From: Marixanthomonas sp002364245 | GTDB lineage: Bacteria > Bacteroidota > Bacteroidia > Flavobacteriales > Flavobacteriaceae | NCBI GenBank assembly: GCA_963973455.1 | Contig: CAXAZF010000021.1 | Location: 1 to 6,548, forward strand | Direction of reading: 5' to 3' | Length of the DNA stretch: 6,548 bases | Shown here: positions 1 to 5,422 of the stretch, one piece after another | How positions within the stretch are numbered: position 1 is the stretch's first letter | How the letters are laid out: each line of letters begins with the position of its first letter | The notes under the pieces: generated by a model | Databases searched by the model: none | The model's input: only the letters and a program-made list of their open reading frames with translations | Told to the model about the DNA's origin: nothing | Program-made: the position numbers and the translations under genes

Positions 1-20
1 TTTAAAAGAACGAAAAATGA

Positions 21-131
21 ACCCGAAAATGGTCAACCTATTTCAGTATAATACACACTCCAAAATTTCTTTCTACTACCGAAACGGTAATATTAGATTT
101 ACTAAATGAATATGAAGTGACCTTAAACTAA
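21..131 (+). other. possible C-terminal remnant of a plus-strand gene
   Basis: This frame is open from just after a TGA at 18-20 to a TAA at 129-131 and encodes about 36 residues ending in LLNEYEVTLN. The last 20 or so residues look like a normal protein tail, and the stop abuts the hairpin at 130-167, as expected for a gene convergent with the dipeptidase. The TGA shows that the frame does not continue leftward, so it would have to be a frameshifted or decayed end. It may equally be chance. I do not recognise it. Confidence 0.18.
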
Positions 132-167
132 AAAATGCCTCCAAATAATGTGATTGAAGGCAATTTT
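130..167 (-). terminator. terminator of the dipeptidase gene, possibly bidirectional
   Basis: TGCCTCCA (136-143) pairs with TGAAGGCA (155-162) apart from one mismatch, and A-rich and T-rich flanks extend the stem. Read on the minus strand, the hairpin follows the dipeptidase stop by about 25 bases and ends in six U (130-135), the form of an intrinsic terminator. The plus-strand tail has only four T, so termination in that direction would be weaker. Confidence 0.6.
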
Positions 168-189
168 AGCGTTTATAACAAACAAATTT

Positions 190-1578
190 TTATTTACTCA
201 TTTCAGTAAAGTAATGATAAAACTGCGGAATCGTTTCAATTCCTTTTAGGTAATTCCATATCCCGAAATGTTCATTAGGCGAATGAATGGCATCGGTATC
301 CAACCCAAAGCCCATTAAAATGGTTTTACTCTTCAATTCATTTTCAAACAAGGCGACAATTGGGATACTTCCTCCACTGCGTTGTGGGATTGGTGTTTTG
401 CCAAATGTTTCTTCATACGCTTTTGATGCCGCTTGATATCCAATATTATCAATTGGCGTTACGTAGGCTTGTCCACCATGATGTGGCTTTACTTCTACCG
501 TTACAGCTTTTGGTGCAATATTTTCAAAATGATCTTTGAACAATTGGGTTATTTTTCGCCAATCTTGATTAGGCACCAACCGCATACTTATTTTAGCATA
601 TGCCTTACTGGCGATTACCGTTTTGGCACCTTCGCCAATGTAACCGCCCCATATACCATTTACGTCTAATGTTGGTCTAATGGAGTTACGTTCGTTAGTG
701 GTATACCCAGCTTCACCATAGACATCACTAATACCTATTGCTTTTTTATAGGCTTCTTTATTAAAAGGAGCTTCTCCCATTTTAGCACGTTCTTCTTCTG
801 AAAGAATTTCCACATCATCATAAAAACCAGGAATAGTAATGTGGTTATTTTCATCATGAAGCGATGCTATCATTTTTGTCAGCACATTAATAGGGTTGGC
901 TACTGCCCCACCGTACAATCCGCTGTGTAAATCGCGATTGGGCCCGGTTACCTCAACTTCAACATAACTCATGCCACGTAATCCTGTGGTAATAGATGGA
1001 GTATCGGGCGAAATCATTCCTGTATCGCTAATTAAAATAACATCGTTTGCTAATTTTTCTCTATTTCGGGTAATAAACCACTCTAAACTGGCACTACCAA
1101 CTTCTTCTTCGCCTTCGATCATAAACTTTACATTACAAGGAAGCTGATTGGTTTCGGTCATATATTCCAATGCCTTCACGTGCATGTACATCTGTCCTTT
1201 ATCGTCACAAGCTCCACGGGCAAAGATGGCTCCGTCGGGATGAATTTCGGTTTTTTGAATCACTGGATCAAACGGCGGACTGTTCCACAAATCCATCGGG
1301 TCTGGTGGTTGTACATCGTAATGACCGTATACTAAAACGGTGGGAAGGTTTTTATCGATTATCTTTTCACCAAAAACAATAGGATAACCAGGGGTTTCAC
1401 AAATTTCAACGGTATCGCAACCTGCTTTTTTAAGGCTATCTTTTACTGCTTCTGCTGTATTGAACACATCATCTTTGTATGCTGAATCGGCACTGATACT
1501 GGGTATTTTAAGCAACTCGATTAGCTCATCAATAAAACGTTTTTTGTGTTCTTCAATATACGGTTTGGCGCTTTTCAT
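190..1578 (-). CDS. M20 family metallo-dipeptidase
   Basis: A 462-aa cytosolic zinc peptidase of the M20 family (carnosine dipeptidase/PepV-like group), which cleaves dipeptides using two metal ions. The full ligand set is visible: H86 and D88 in GHYDVQ, D125 in GACDDKG, E158 and E159 in EGEEEVGS, D185 in ISDTG, and H432 in HSPNEHFG. By family analogy D88 supports the water and E158 is the general base. H218 in DLHSG matches the lid-domain histidine that completes the partner subunit's active site, so a dimer is expected. Length is normal and no signal peptide is seen. The ATG at 1576-1578 fits the family N-terminus (MKSAKPYIEEHKKRF). The gene appears monocistronic, diverges from the tRNA promoter and ends at the hairpin near 130-167. 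It looks like a normal housekeeping gene on the chromosomal side. The exact substrate cannot be read from sequence. Confidence 0.93.
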   Translation of the reverse strand: MKSAKPYIEEHKKRFIDELIELLKIPSISADSAYKDDVFNTAEAVKDSLKKAGCDTVEICETPGYPIVFGEKIIDKNLPTVLVYGHYDVQPPDPMDLWNSPPFDPVIQKTEIHPDGAIFARGACDDKGQMYMHVKALEYMTETNQLPCNVKFMIEGEEEVGSASLEWFITRNREKLANDVILISDTGMISPDTPSITTGLRGMSYVEVEVTGPNRDLHSGLYGGAVANPINVLTKMIASLHDENNHITIPGFYDDVEILSEEERAKMGEAPFNKEAYKKAIGISDVYGEAGYTTNERNSIRPTLDVNGIWGGYIGEGAKTVIASKAYAKISMRLVPNQDWRKITQLFKDHFENIAPKAVTVEVKPHHGGQAYVTPIDNIGYQAASKAYEETFGKTPIPQRSGGSIPIVALFENELKSKTILMGFGLDTDAIHSPNEHFGIWNYLKGIETIPQFYHYFTEMSK

Positions 1579-1612
1579 AGTAATATTTAATGATTTTTTT
1601 TAACTGAAAAGC

Positions 1613-1620
1613 TAAAGGTA
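1613..1620 (-). promoter_or_regulatory. weak candidate -7 box for the dipeptidase gene
   Basis: The minus strand reads TACCTTTA here, one base from the Bacteroidota TAnnTTTG box, 34 bases before the ATG. That would give a short leader of roughly 28 nt. There is no convincing -33 TTTG at the usual distance, so this is only a candidate. Confidence 0.25.
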
Positions 1621-1650
1621 CCAAAAACAAAATTTTATCTAAAAAATTTG

Positions 1651-1680
1651 TTTGCCAATTATGAAGTTTATGTATATTTG
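1651..1680 (+). promoter_or_regulatory. housekeeping promoter of the tRNA-Leu locus
   Basis: TTTG at 1651-1654 and TATATTTG at 1673-1680 are separated by 18 bases and match the Bacteroidota -33/-7 consensus (TTTG and TAnnTTTG). Transcription should start near 1686, about 30 bases before the first tRNA-like sequence. The transcript would carry the broken tRNA and then the intact one. Confidence 0.7.
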
Positions 1681-1715
1681 CACTCCTTTTGAAGCAAAAA
1701 GGAACTTATTGAAAT

Positions 1716-1755
1716 GCGGGCGTGGTGGAATTGGTAGACACGCTAGACTTAGGAT
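1716..1755 (+). pseudogene. broken tRNA-Leu(UAG), 5' half only
   Basis: The first 40 bases match the intact tRNA-Leu at 1790 in 35 of 40 positions, covering the acceptor 5' strand (GCGGGCG), D arm and anticodon loop CTTAGGA. The match ends inside the 3' anticodon stem. No CGCCCGC acceptor partner, variable arm or T arm occurs before the next tRNA starts, so it cannot fold as a tRNA. The following sequence forms a short dyad, CTTAGG/CCTAAG (1748-1753 with 1760-1765). The acceptor differs from the intact copy (GCGGGCG against GCGGATG), so it is not a simple recent duplication. The break at the anticodon loop suggests a recombination scar. Confidence 0.75.
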
Positions 1756-1789
1756 TTAACCTAAGAAAAAGTGTTAAAATATTTAAAAT

Positions 1790-1871
1790 GCGGATGTGGT
1801 GGAACTGGTAGACACGTCAGACTTAGGATCTGATGCCGCGAGGTGTGCAGGTTCGATTCCTGTCATCCGCA
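1790..1871 (+). tRNA. tRNA-Leu (anticodon UAG)
   Basis: A complete class II tRNA. Acceptor GCGGATG (1790-1796) pairs with CATCCGC (1864-1870), with discriminator A at 1871. The anticodon stem is TCAGA/TCTGA around loop CTTAGGA, with anticodon TAG at 1824-1826, reading CUA and related leucine codons. A long variable arm with a GCC/GGT stem and a T arm GCAGG-TTCGATT-CCTGT follow. CCA is not fully encoded. It shares the upstream promoter with the broken copy and is followed at once by a terminator. Confidence 0.95.
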
Positions 1872-1872
1872 C

Positions 1873-1901
1873 AAAAGCCGAAGAGAAATCTTCGGCTTTT
1901 T
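1873..1901 (+). terminator. intrinsic terminator of tRNA-Leu
   Basis: A perfect 12-bp inverted repeat (1873-1884 with 1889-1900) encloses a GAAA tetraloop, with core GCCGAAGA/TCTTCGGC and a run of five T at 1897-1901. It begins two bases after the tRNA discriminator. Confidence 0.88.
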
Positions 1902-1924
1902 CATTTTAAAAATGCAGGTTTTCT

Positions 1925-2011
1925 TCACGTTTTTTGACCTTGGGTACAACATAGGTACAACATTTTGTCTTTTTTCAGAACCGAATTGACTTTAATACTA
2001 TATCCTTTCAT
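1925..2011 (-). other. 28-codon minus-strand ORF, possible integrase start remnant
   Basis: An ATG at 2011-2009 opens a frame starting MKGYSIKVNSVLKKDK, which runs into the GGTACAAC repeat region and stops at 1927-1925. The first 16 residues vaguely resemble the N-termini of Bacteroidota tyrosine integrases (a short beta strand followed by K-rich residues), while the rest (MLYLCCTQGQKT) is not protein-like. Position beside the tRNA is the main reason to note it. This may well be chance. Confidence 0.15.
1943..1963. repeat. tandem GGTACAACAT direct repeats, 11-bp period
   Basis: GGTACAACAT occurs at 1943-1952 and again at 1954-1963, so the two copies lie on the same DNA face one helical turn apart. 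They are about 75 bp from the end of the intact tRNA. This spacing is typical of paired protein-binding sites such as integrase arm-type sites. The binding protein is unknown. Confidence 0.5.
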
Positions 2012-2055
2012 TTGATGCCAAATACAATTTTCAATATTGAGGATTAATAAATTTT

Positions 2056-2094
2056 AGGTTATCTTAACCTCTGTTCTTCGTTAGAGGGTTTTAT
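2056..2094 (+). promoter_or_regulatory. two mutually exclusive hairpins (attenuator-like)
   Basis: AGGTTA (2056-2061) can pair with TAACCT (2065-2070). Alternatively, AACCTCT (2066-2072) can pair with AGAGGGTT (2083-2090) with one bulged G, followed by TTTTATT. Both use the same AACCT segment, so only one can form. The second resembles a weak terminator just upstream of the leader repeat. Confidence 0.25.
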
Positions 2095-2113
2095 TATCAT
2101 ACAATATACACGC

Positions 2114-2253
2114 AAGGTAAACTCGTAAAATACTTCCATCAAAAGACTACGGCATAAAGCCAACGCTTCTTCCCCTACTCATTTATTCCGTTTCCTTTTG
2201 AGCCAAGATTTTATCTTCCGTTTGGTTTCTGCTCAAATATTGTTTAATCAAAA
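2114..2253 (+). repeat. leader repeat, copy 1 (upstream of the ParB-like gene)
   Basis: This 140-bp segment matches 4165-4304 without gaps at 130 of 140 positions by eye. It ends 11 bases before the ParB-like ATG. Seven of the ten differences fall in one 14-base window (2167-2180), two in a triplet (2226-2228) and one at 2134. Possible RNA structure: TTTGAGC (2197-2203) pairs with GCTCAAA (2231-2237), enclosing AAGAT-TTT-ATCTT (2205-2217), and a small GGC/GCC hairpin lies near 2150-2161. The paired bases are identical in both copies. It is probably a shared 5' untranslated regulatory leader. I see no clear TAnnTTTG box inside it. Confidence 0.85.
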
Positions 2254-2264
2254 ATTTGAGTATT

Positions 2265-4052
2265 ATGACAACAAAAGCGAGTACCACAAAGAAGCGCAGT
2301 AGAACTAAAGTAGCTGCCAAAAAAGAAGTTAACGGAAAGAAAATATCCGTACTTCAAATTCAGAACTTACCATTGGGTAAAATCAAGCCTGACCCAGAAC
2401 AGCCGAGAAAGACGTTTAACGAAGATGCATTACAGCAGCTGTCTGAGAGTATCGAAAAGCACGGTGTGTTGCAGCCAATCACGGTAAGGCAACTAAATGG
2501 CCAATACATCATCGTGATGGGCGAACGTCGGTATCGTGCAAGCAAATTGTCCGGTAAAAAGACTGTGCCCTGTATCGTGAGAACTTATGAGAACAATGAT
2601 GTGCTTGAAGTTCAGATTATCGAAAACATACAAAGGCAAGATGTCGAGCCTACCGAAGAAGCCGAGGCGATTGCTTACCTAAGCGAGAAATATACGCCAA
2701 CAGAAATTGCGAAGCGATTGGGAAGAACGGATAACTTCATAAGACAGCGACTTAAACTGGCTGGATTGATTGATGGTTTTAAGCACTTTGTCCGTATTGG
2801 CGAAATGACAATATCATTGGGTGTCGGTGTAGCGCTCTTTAAACCTGAAGAACAGCTAATGATGCTGGAAACGATGGGCGAGGATTTTAATGCACATCAG
2901 ATAAACAGGATGATTAAAGACCAGACCTATGATTTGGAAAAAGCATCTTTTGATGTAGCCGATAAAAAATTGGTCCCAAAAGCTGGGTCTTGTGTAGAAT
3001 GTCCTTTCAATGCTGCAAATCAAGGCAATCTGTTCGGCGAGGGTAAAATGGTCTGTACAAAATCAGCTTGTTTTGAAACTAAGAAAAGCAAATCGTTCTT
3101 GAACCTGATTGAGAAATCCAAGAAAGAGAATATCCTTTTAATCCCTGAAATACGACAGTATTGGGCAGATGACGAAAACAATCAGCTCATAATATCACAA
3201 TTAGAAAAGAACGGATTGAAAGTCTATTTACTGGACGATGTTGAAATTATAGAGAATCCGATTGAGCCAACAATCGAAACTATTCAGAGAGAGTATCAGC
3301 ATTACGATTATTCTGAAGATGAATTAAAGGCAGAATTGGATGACGCAATGCAGAACTATAATGAGGTGTTGGAAAAATTCAATTCAGCAAAAGAAGATGG
3401 ATTTAAAAACGGTATTGTGTTCCATCCGGATTCATTCCAGCACAAGGAAATTTTTGTAAAGATTGTTGAAAAATCGAAAGATAAATCCACAGATTATTCA
3501 GCACCATTGGCTACCAGAAAAATGGCAGATTGTACGCCTGAAGAACAAATCGTAAAAATCAACGAAAGGGAAATCCGTAAGAAGCAAATAGAGAACAACA
3601 AGCAGTTTGAAGAAGTTGTCCAAATGATTCGTGAGACCAAGTACATTGATACAAAGAAGACACTTTCAACAGATGAAATGGTCGCATTCTCAATATCACT
3701 ATTTGAAAACAACGTGGACTATATGAGCCAGCAGAAGTATTTCTCAAAATTCCTGAGCGACACTTCAAAGATGACCAAAGTTGAAATGGTAGAGAATTTC
3801 AAGAAGAAGTTCAAAAAGGAAATCTTCCATAAATTGATACGGTATATGCTCACGAGGCAAGTGCATTTTGGCGAAAGCAATCACGTCAATAATCTTACCA
3901 ACATTTCATTCTACAACGCAATGCAGGGATATTATAAATCCAAGATTGCCGGCATAGAAAAGGAATATGCCGAAAAACGAGACAAGCGTGAAGCACGTTT
4001 GAAAGAGCGCATCACGGTTCTTGAAAAGCAAATTCAGGAACTCAACGATTAG
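2265..4052 (+). CDS. ParB-like nuclease-fold protein with Cys4 motif and long C-terminus
   Basis: A 595-aa ParB/RepB/Spo0J-family protein. After a Lys-rich N-tail, the ParB N-terminal domain spans about 30-125 with the CTP-binding type motif GERRYRA (86-92) and ENIQR (120-124). A helix-turn-helix follows at about 143-166 (TPTEIAKRLGRT...). C243, C246, C264 and C269 form a likely zinc site (CVEC...CTKSAC). The remaining 320 residues are charged, contain probable coiled coil at about 350-375 and 570-595, and are unassigned. Canonical ParB is near 300 aa, so this is an enlarged form; similar Cys motifs occur in PRTRC-type ParB proteins. No ParA is encoded in the window, so a role in regulation or element maintenance is as likely as partition. 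ATG 2265 is preferred over TTG 2256 because the leader repeat ends just before it. The gene ends at a strong terminator. Confidence 0.88.
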   Translation: MTTKASTTKKRSRTKVAAKKEVNGKKISVLQIQNLPLGKIKPDPEQPRKTFNEDALQQLSESIEKHGVLQPITVRQLNGQYIIVMGERRYRASKLSGKKTVPCIVRTYENNDVLEVQIIENIQRQDVEPTEEAEAIAYLSEKYTPTEIAKRLGRTDNFIRQRLKLAGLIDGFKHFVRIGEMTISLGVGVALFKPEEQLMMLETMGEDFNAHQINRMIKDQTYDLEKASFDVADKKLVPKAGSCVECPFNAANQGNLFGEGKMVCTKSACFETKKSKSFLNLIEKSKKENILLIPEIRQYWADDENNQLIISQLEKNGLKVYLLDDVEIIENPIEPTIETIQREYQHYDYSEDELKAELDDAMQNYNEVLEKFNSAKEDGFKNGIVFHPDSFQHKEIFVKIVEKSKDKSTDYSAPLATRKMADCTPEEQIVKINEREIRKKQIENNKQFEEVVQMIRETKYIDTKKTLSTDEMVAFSISLFENNVDYMSQQKYFSKFLSDTSKMTKVEMVENFKKKFKKEIFHKLIRYMLTRQVHFGESNHVNNLTNISFYNAMQGYYKSKIAGIEKEYAEKRDKREARLKERITVLEKQIQELND

Positions 4053-4064
4053 CTTTTGTTGTTT

Positions 4065-4104
4065 GAAGAAGGGTCGGCATTCGTGCTGGCCCTTCTTCTT
4101 TTTT
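4065..4104 (+). terminator. intrinsic terminator of the ParB-like gene
   Basis: A 15-bp stem (4065-4079 with 4084-4098, two G-U pairs) closes a TTCG loop and is followed by six T (4099-4104), starting 12 bases after the stop codon. It separates the ParB-like unit from the DUF932 unit. Confidence 0.9.
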
Positions 4105-4164
4105 ATGATAGTGTTTTGAAAGATGGGTTCTTAAGGAAGGGGTTATCAATCAATAGTTAGTGCA

Positions 4165-4304
4165 AAGGTAAACTCGTAAAATACATCCATCAAAAGACTA
4201 CGGCATAAAGCCAACGCAACTTCCTACGCTTATTTATTCCGTTTCCTTTTGAGCCAAGATTTTATCTTCCGTTTGGGTACTGCTCAAATATTGTTTAATC
4301 AAAA
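4165..4304 (+). repeat. leader repeat, copy 2 (upstream of the small ORF and DUF932)
   Basis: The second copy of the 140-bp leader, at a constant offset of 2051 bases from copy 1. It ends 9 bases before ATG 4314. The same inverted repeats are intact (TTTGAGC 4248-4254 with GCTCAAA 4282-4288; AAGAT 4256-4260 with ATCTT 4264-4268). Sequence upstream (4105-4164) is unrelated to that upstream of copy 1, so the left homology boundary is sharp near GCAA(A)GG. The repeat ends at equivalent places before both start codons, which favours function in expression over random duplication. Confidence 0.85.
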
Positions 4305-4313
4305 TATATCATT

Positions 4314-4475
4314 ATGAAACGAGTATCTGAAAAACCTAAAATTTCGCTACAAGAAGCTGAAATGCACTATCAATCGAGTAGTGAAAATTATCAAGTTGAT
4401 AGTGGCGAAAGTCACTTGGCTTATTACAGGGATAAGCATCCCAACTATTACCGAGTATTATCAGAAAATGTTTAA
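4314..4475 (+). CDS. small hypothetical protein, 53 aa
   Basis: Starts at the ATG immediately after leader copy 2, in the same place the ParB-like start occupies after copy 1, which is the best argument that it is translated. The product is hydrophilic and has no membrane segment or signal peptide; its second half is rich in Tyr, His and Ser (ESHLAYYRDKHPNYYRVL). I do not recognise the family. Its stop at 4473-4475 overlaps the DUF932 ATG at 4468-4470, giving an 8-base overlap and likely translational coupling. Alternatives are a leader peptide controlling DUF932, or a remnant. Its frame looks more protein-like than the overlapping hydrophobic reading of the same DNA in the DUF932 frame. Confidence 0.6.
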   Translation: MKRVSEKPKISLQEAEMHYQSSSENYQVDSGESHLAYYRDKHPNYYRVLSENV

Positions 4476-5328
4476 TCTAAATTCAAAAGCTATGTATTTA
4501 CAAAATTTACAACAGGATGAAATCTTTGTTCCATCAGAAATGAAATCCTTAAAGAGTCTGACACAGATGGAATCCCGAAGAGGGCTTGAAAATGCCATAA
4601 TCTCAAATGGCAAAATCGTCAACGTGGTATCGAACAGCTATGGCCACATCCCAAACCAACTGTTCTTCAAGAAAGCTGAAGAAATGCTGACCGATGCACA
4701 GCTGAATTTCCACAAACGCACCATCAATAAAAACGATAGGTCGTTCATTACAGATTTTATCATCGATGATAAAAGCCAGTTTACCGTCAAGAACGATAAG
4801 GACTTGATATTACCGATGCTTCGGTTCAAAAACTCGTATGACGGAAGTGAAAAGACCTCTGGACACTTTGGGTTTTATAGAGAAGTGTGCTCAAACGGTC
4901 TGCACGTGTCACAAGCAGAAATCGAATTTTCCATAAAGCACAGCAAGAACAATACACACTTGATTATGCCAAGGCTGAACAATCTGTTCGATAAATTTCT
5001 GGACAACGAATTCTACACCATTACCAAGAAATTCGACAAGATGAAGGAATTTAAAATCATCGATACACAGGAATTCGTAAAGGAGATTCTTGACAGAACG
5101 AAATTGTTCAGATACGAGTGTAGCGACACGAATAGCGACCCTTCAAAAAAGTCTCGTGAAGTCATAGAAATCTTGAACTACGAAGCCTTGTTGCTCAATG
5201 AAGAACCAAATCTGTGGTTGGGTTACAATGCATTCAATTCAGTACTTCATAACGTTTTGAAGAAAAGCTTCGGCCAACAAGAACGGTTGGATAAAAAGCT
5301 GTTTGATGAAGTCTATGCTATGGCATAA
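4468..5328 (+). CDS. DUF932-type phage/plasmid-associated protein
   Basis: A 286-aa protein of the DUF932 type, found mainly on plasmids, phages and integrative elements, with no established biochemical function. The recognisable core is at about 110-150: a PMLRF segment, NSYDGS (122-127), then GHFGFYREVCSNGLHV (132-147). The N-terminal region has FVPSEMKSLKSLTQMESRRG (20-39). No signal peptide or membrane segment is present, so it should be cytosolic. Start choice: ATG 4468 overlaps the stop of the upstream small ORF, while ATG 4492 (MYLQNL...) is an equally plausible start that would leave a 16-base gap. A GTG at 4381 would add a hydrophobic tail that overlaps the small ORF and is unlikely. 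It shares a transcript with the small ORF and has a terminator 16 bases after its stop. Confidence 0.82.
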   Translation: MFNLNSKAMYLQNLQQDEIFVPSEMKSLKSLTQMESRRGLENAIISNGKIVNVVSNSYGHIPNQLFFKKAEEMLTDAQLNFHKRTINKNDRSFITDFIIDDKSQFTVKNDKDLILPMLRFKNSYDGSEKTSGHFGFYREVCSNGLHVSQAEIEFSIKHSKNNTHLIMPRLNNLFDKFLDNEFYTITKKFDKMKEFKIIDTQEFVKEILDRTKLFRYECSDTNSDPSKKSREVIEILNYEALLLNEEPNLWLGYNAFNSVLHNVLKKSFGQQERLDKKLFDEVYAMA

Positions 5329-5344
5329 AGTTAATATAGGTTTG

Positions 5345-5369
5345 TCCAGTACCTCAAACTGGATTTTTT
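5345..5369 (+). terminator. intrinsic terminator after the DUF932 gene
   Basis: TCCAGT (5345-5350) pairs perfectly with ACTGGA (5358-5363) around a 7-base loop, followed by six T. The stem is short but well formed. An overlapping alternative pairing, GTTTG (5340-5344) with CAAAC (5355-5359), would prevent it. It separates the element genes from the metal-resistance genes. Confidence 0.65.
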
Positions 5370-5383
5370 CTGCCTTACCATTT

Positions 5384-5398
5384 TGCAACACAGTTGCA
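5384..5398. promoter_or_regulatory. candidate operator dyad before the DUF6660 gene
   Basis: TGCAAC, ACA, GTTGCA form a perfect 15-bp dyad. It lies 12 bases upstream of the TATCTTTG box, overlapping where the -33 element should be, so a bound regulator could block or activate the promoter. A metal-responsive regulator would fit the cargo, but none is encoded in the window. Confidence 0.4.
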
Positions 5399-5410
5399 CC
5401 AAAATATTTT

Positions 5411-5418
5411 TATCTTTG
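5411..5418 (+). promoter_or_regulatory. -7 promoter box of the DUF6660 gene
   Basis: TATCTTTG matches the Bacteroidota TAnnTTTG consensus exactly. The TTG at 5394-5396 is closer (14 bases) than the usual -33 spacing, so the -33 element is weak. The expected transcription start, a few bases beyond 5418, falls essentially on the GTG start at 5423, implying a leaderless mRNA. Confidence 0.5.
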
Positions 5419-5422
5419 TATT

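Larger units (their letters stand above)
1902..2113. other. non-coding stretch at the presumed island edge
   Basis: No convincing gene lies between the tRNA terminator and the first leader repeat. The stretch holds the GGTACAACAT direct repeats (1943-1963), a 28-codon minus-strand ORF (1925-2011), and two overlapping hairpins (2056-2094). With the leader repeat (2114-2253) it makes up the gene-free 363 bases before the ParB-like gene. Integrative elements in tRNA-Leu genes often carry an integrase here, and none is present. Confidence 0.6.

Noticed and set aside
433..1382. Plus-strand ORFs opposite the dipeptidase gene
   Set aside because: They are antisense to a complete M20 enzyme with all catalytic residues; composition looks like a complementary-strand shadow.
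1716..1789. First tRNA-like sequence as a functional tRNA with an intron or long variable arm
   Set aside because: No CGCCCGC acceptor partner or T arm exists before the next tRNA, so it cannot form a cloverleaf.
2114..2253. CRISPR-like array or insertion-sequence end in the repeated leaders
   Set aside because: There are only two long copies 2 kb apart, no regular spacers, no terminal inverted repeats and no transposase.
2256..2264. TTG start adding three residues to the ParB-like protein
   Set aside because: The ATG at 2265 is a stronger start, and the equivalent position after leader copy 2 also uses ATG.
2360..3768. Minus-strand ORFs within the ParB-like gene
   Set aside because: Antisense to a well-supported coding frame, with Ser/Ile/Cys-rich translations typical of shadows.
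4381..4467. GTG start extending the DUF932 protein by 29 residues
   Set aside because: The extension is hydrophobic, lies entirely over the small ORF, and does not resemble the family; the ATG at 4468 or 4492 fits better.
5303..5422. ATG start extending the DUF6660 protein by 40 residues
   Set aside because: It would overlap the DUF932 end, cross a terminator and the promoter box, and bury the signal segment.
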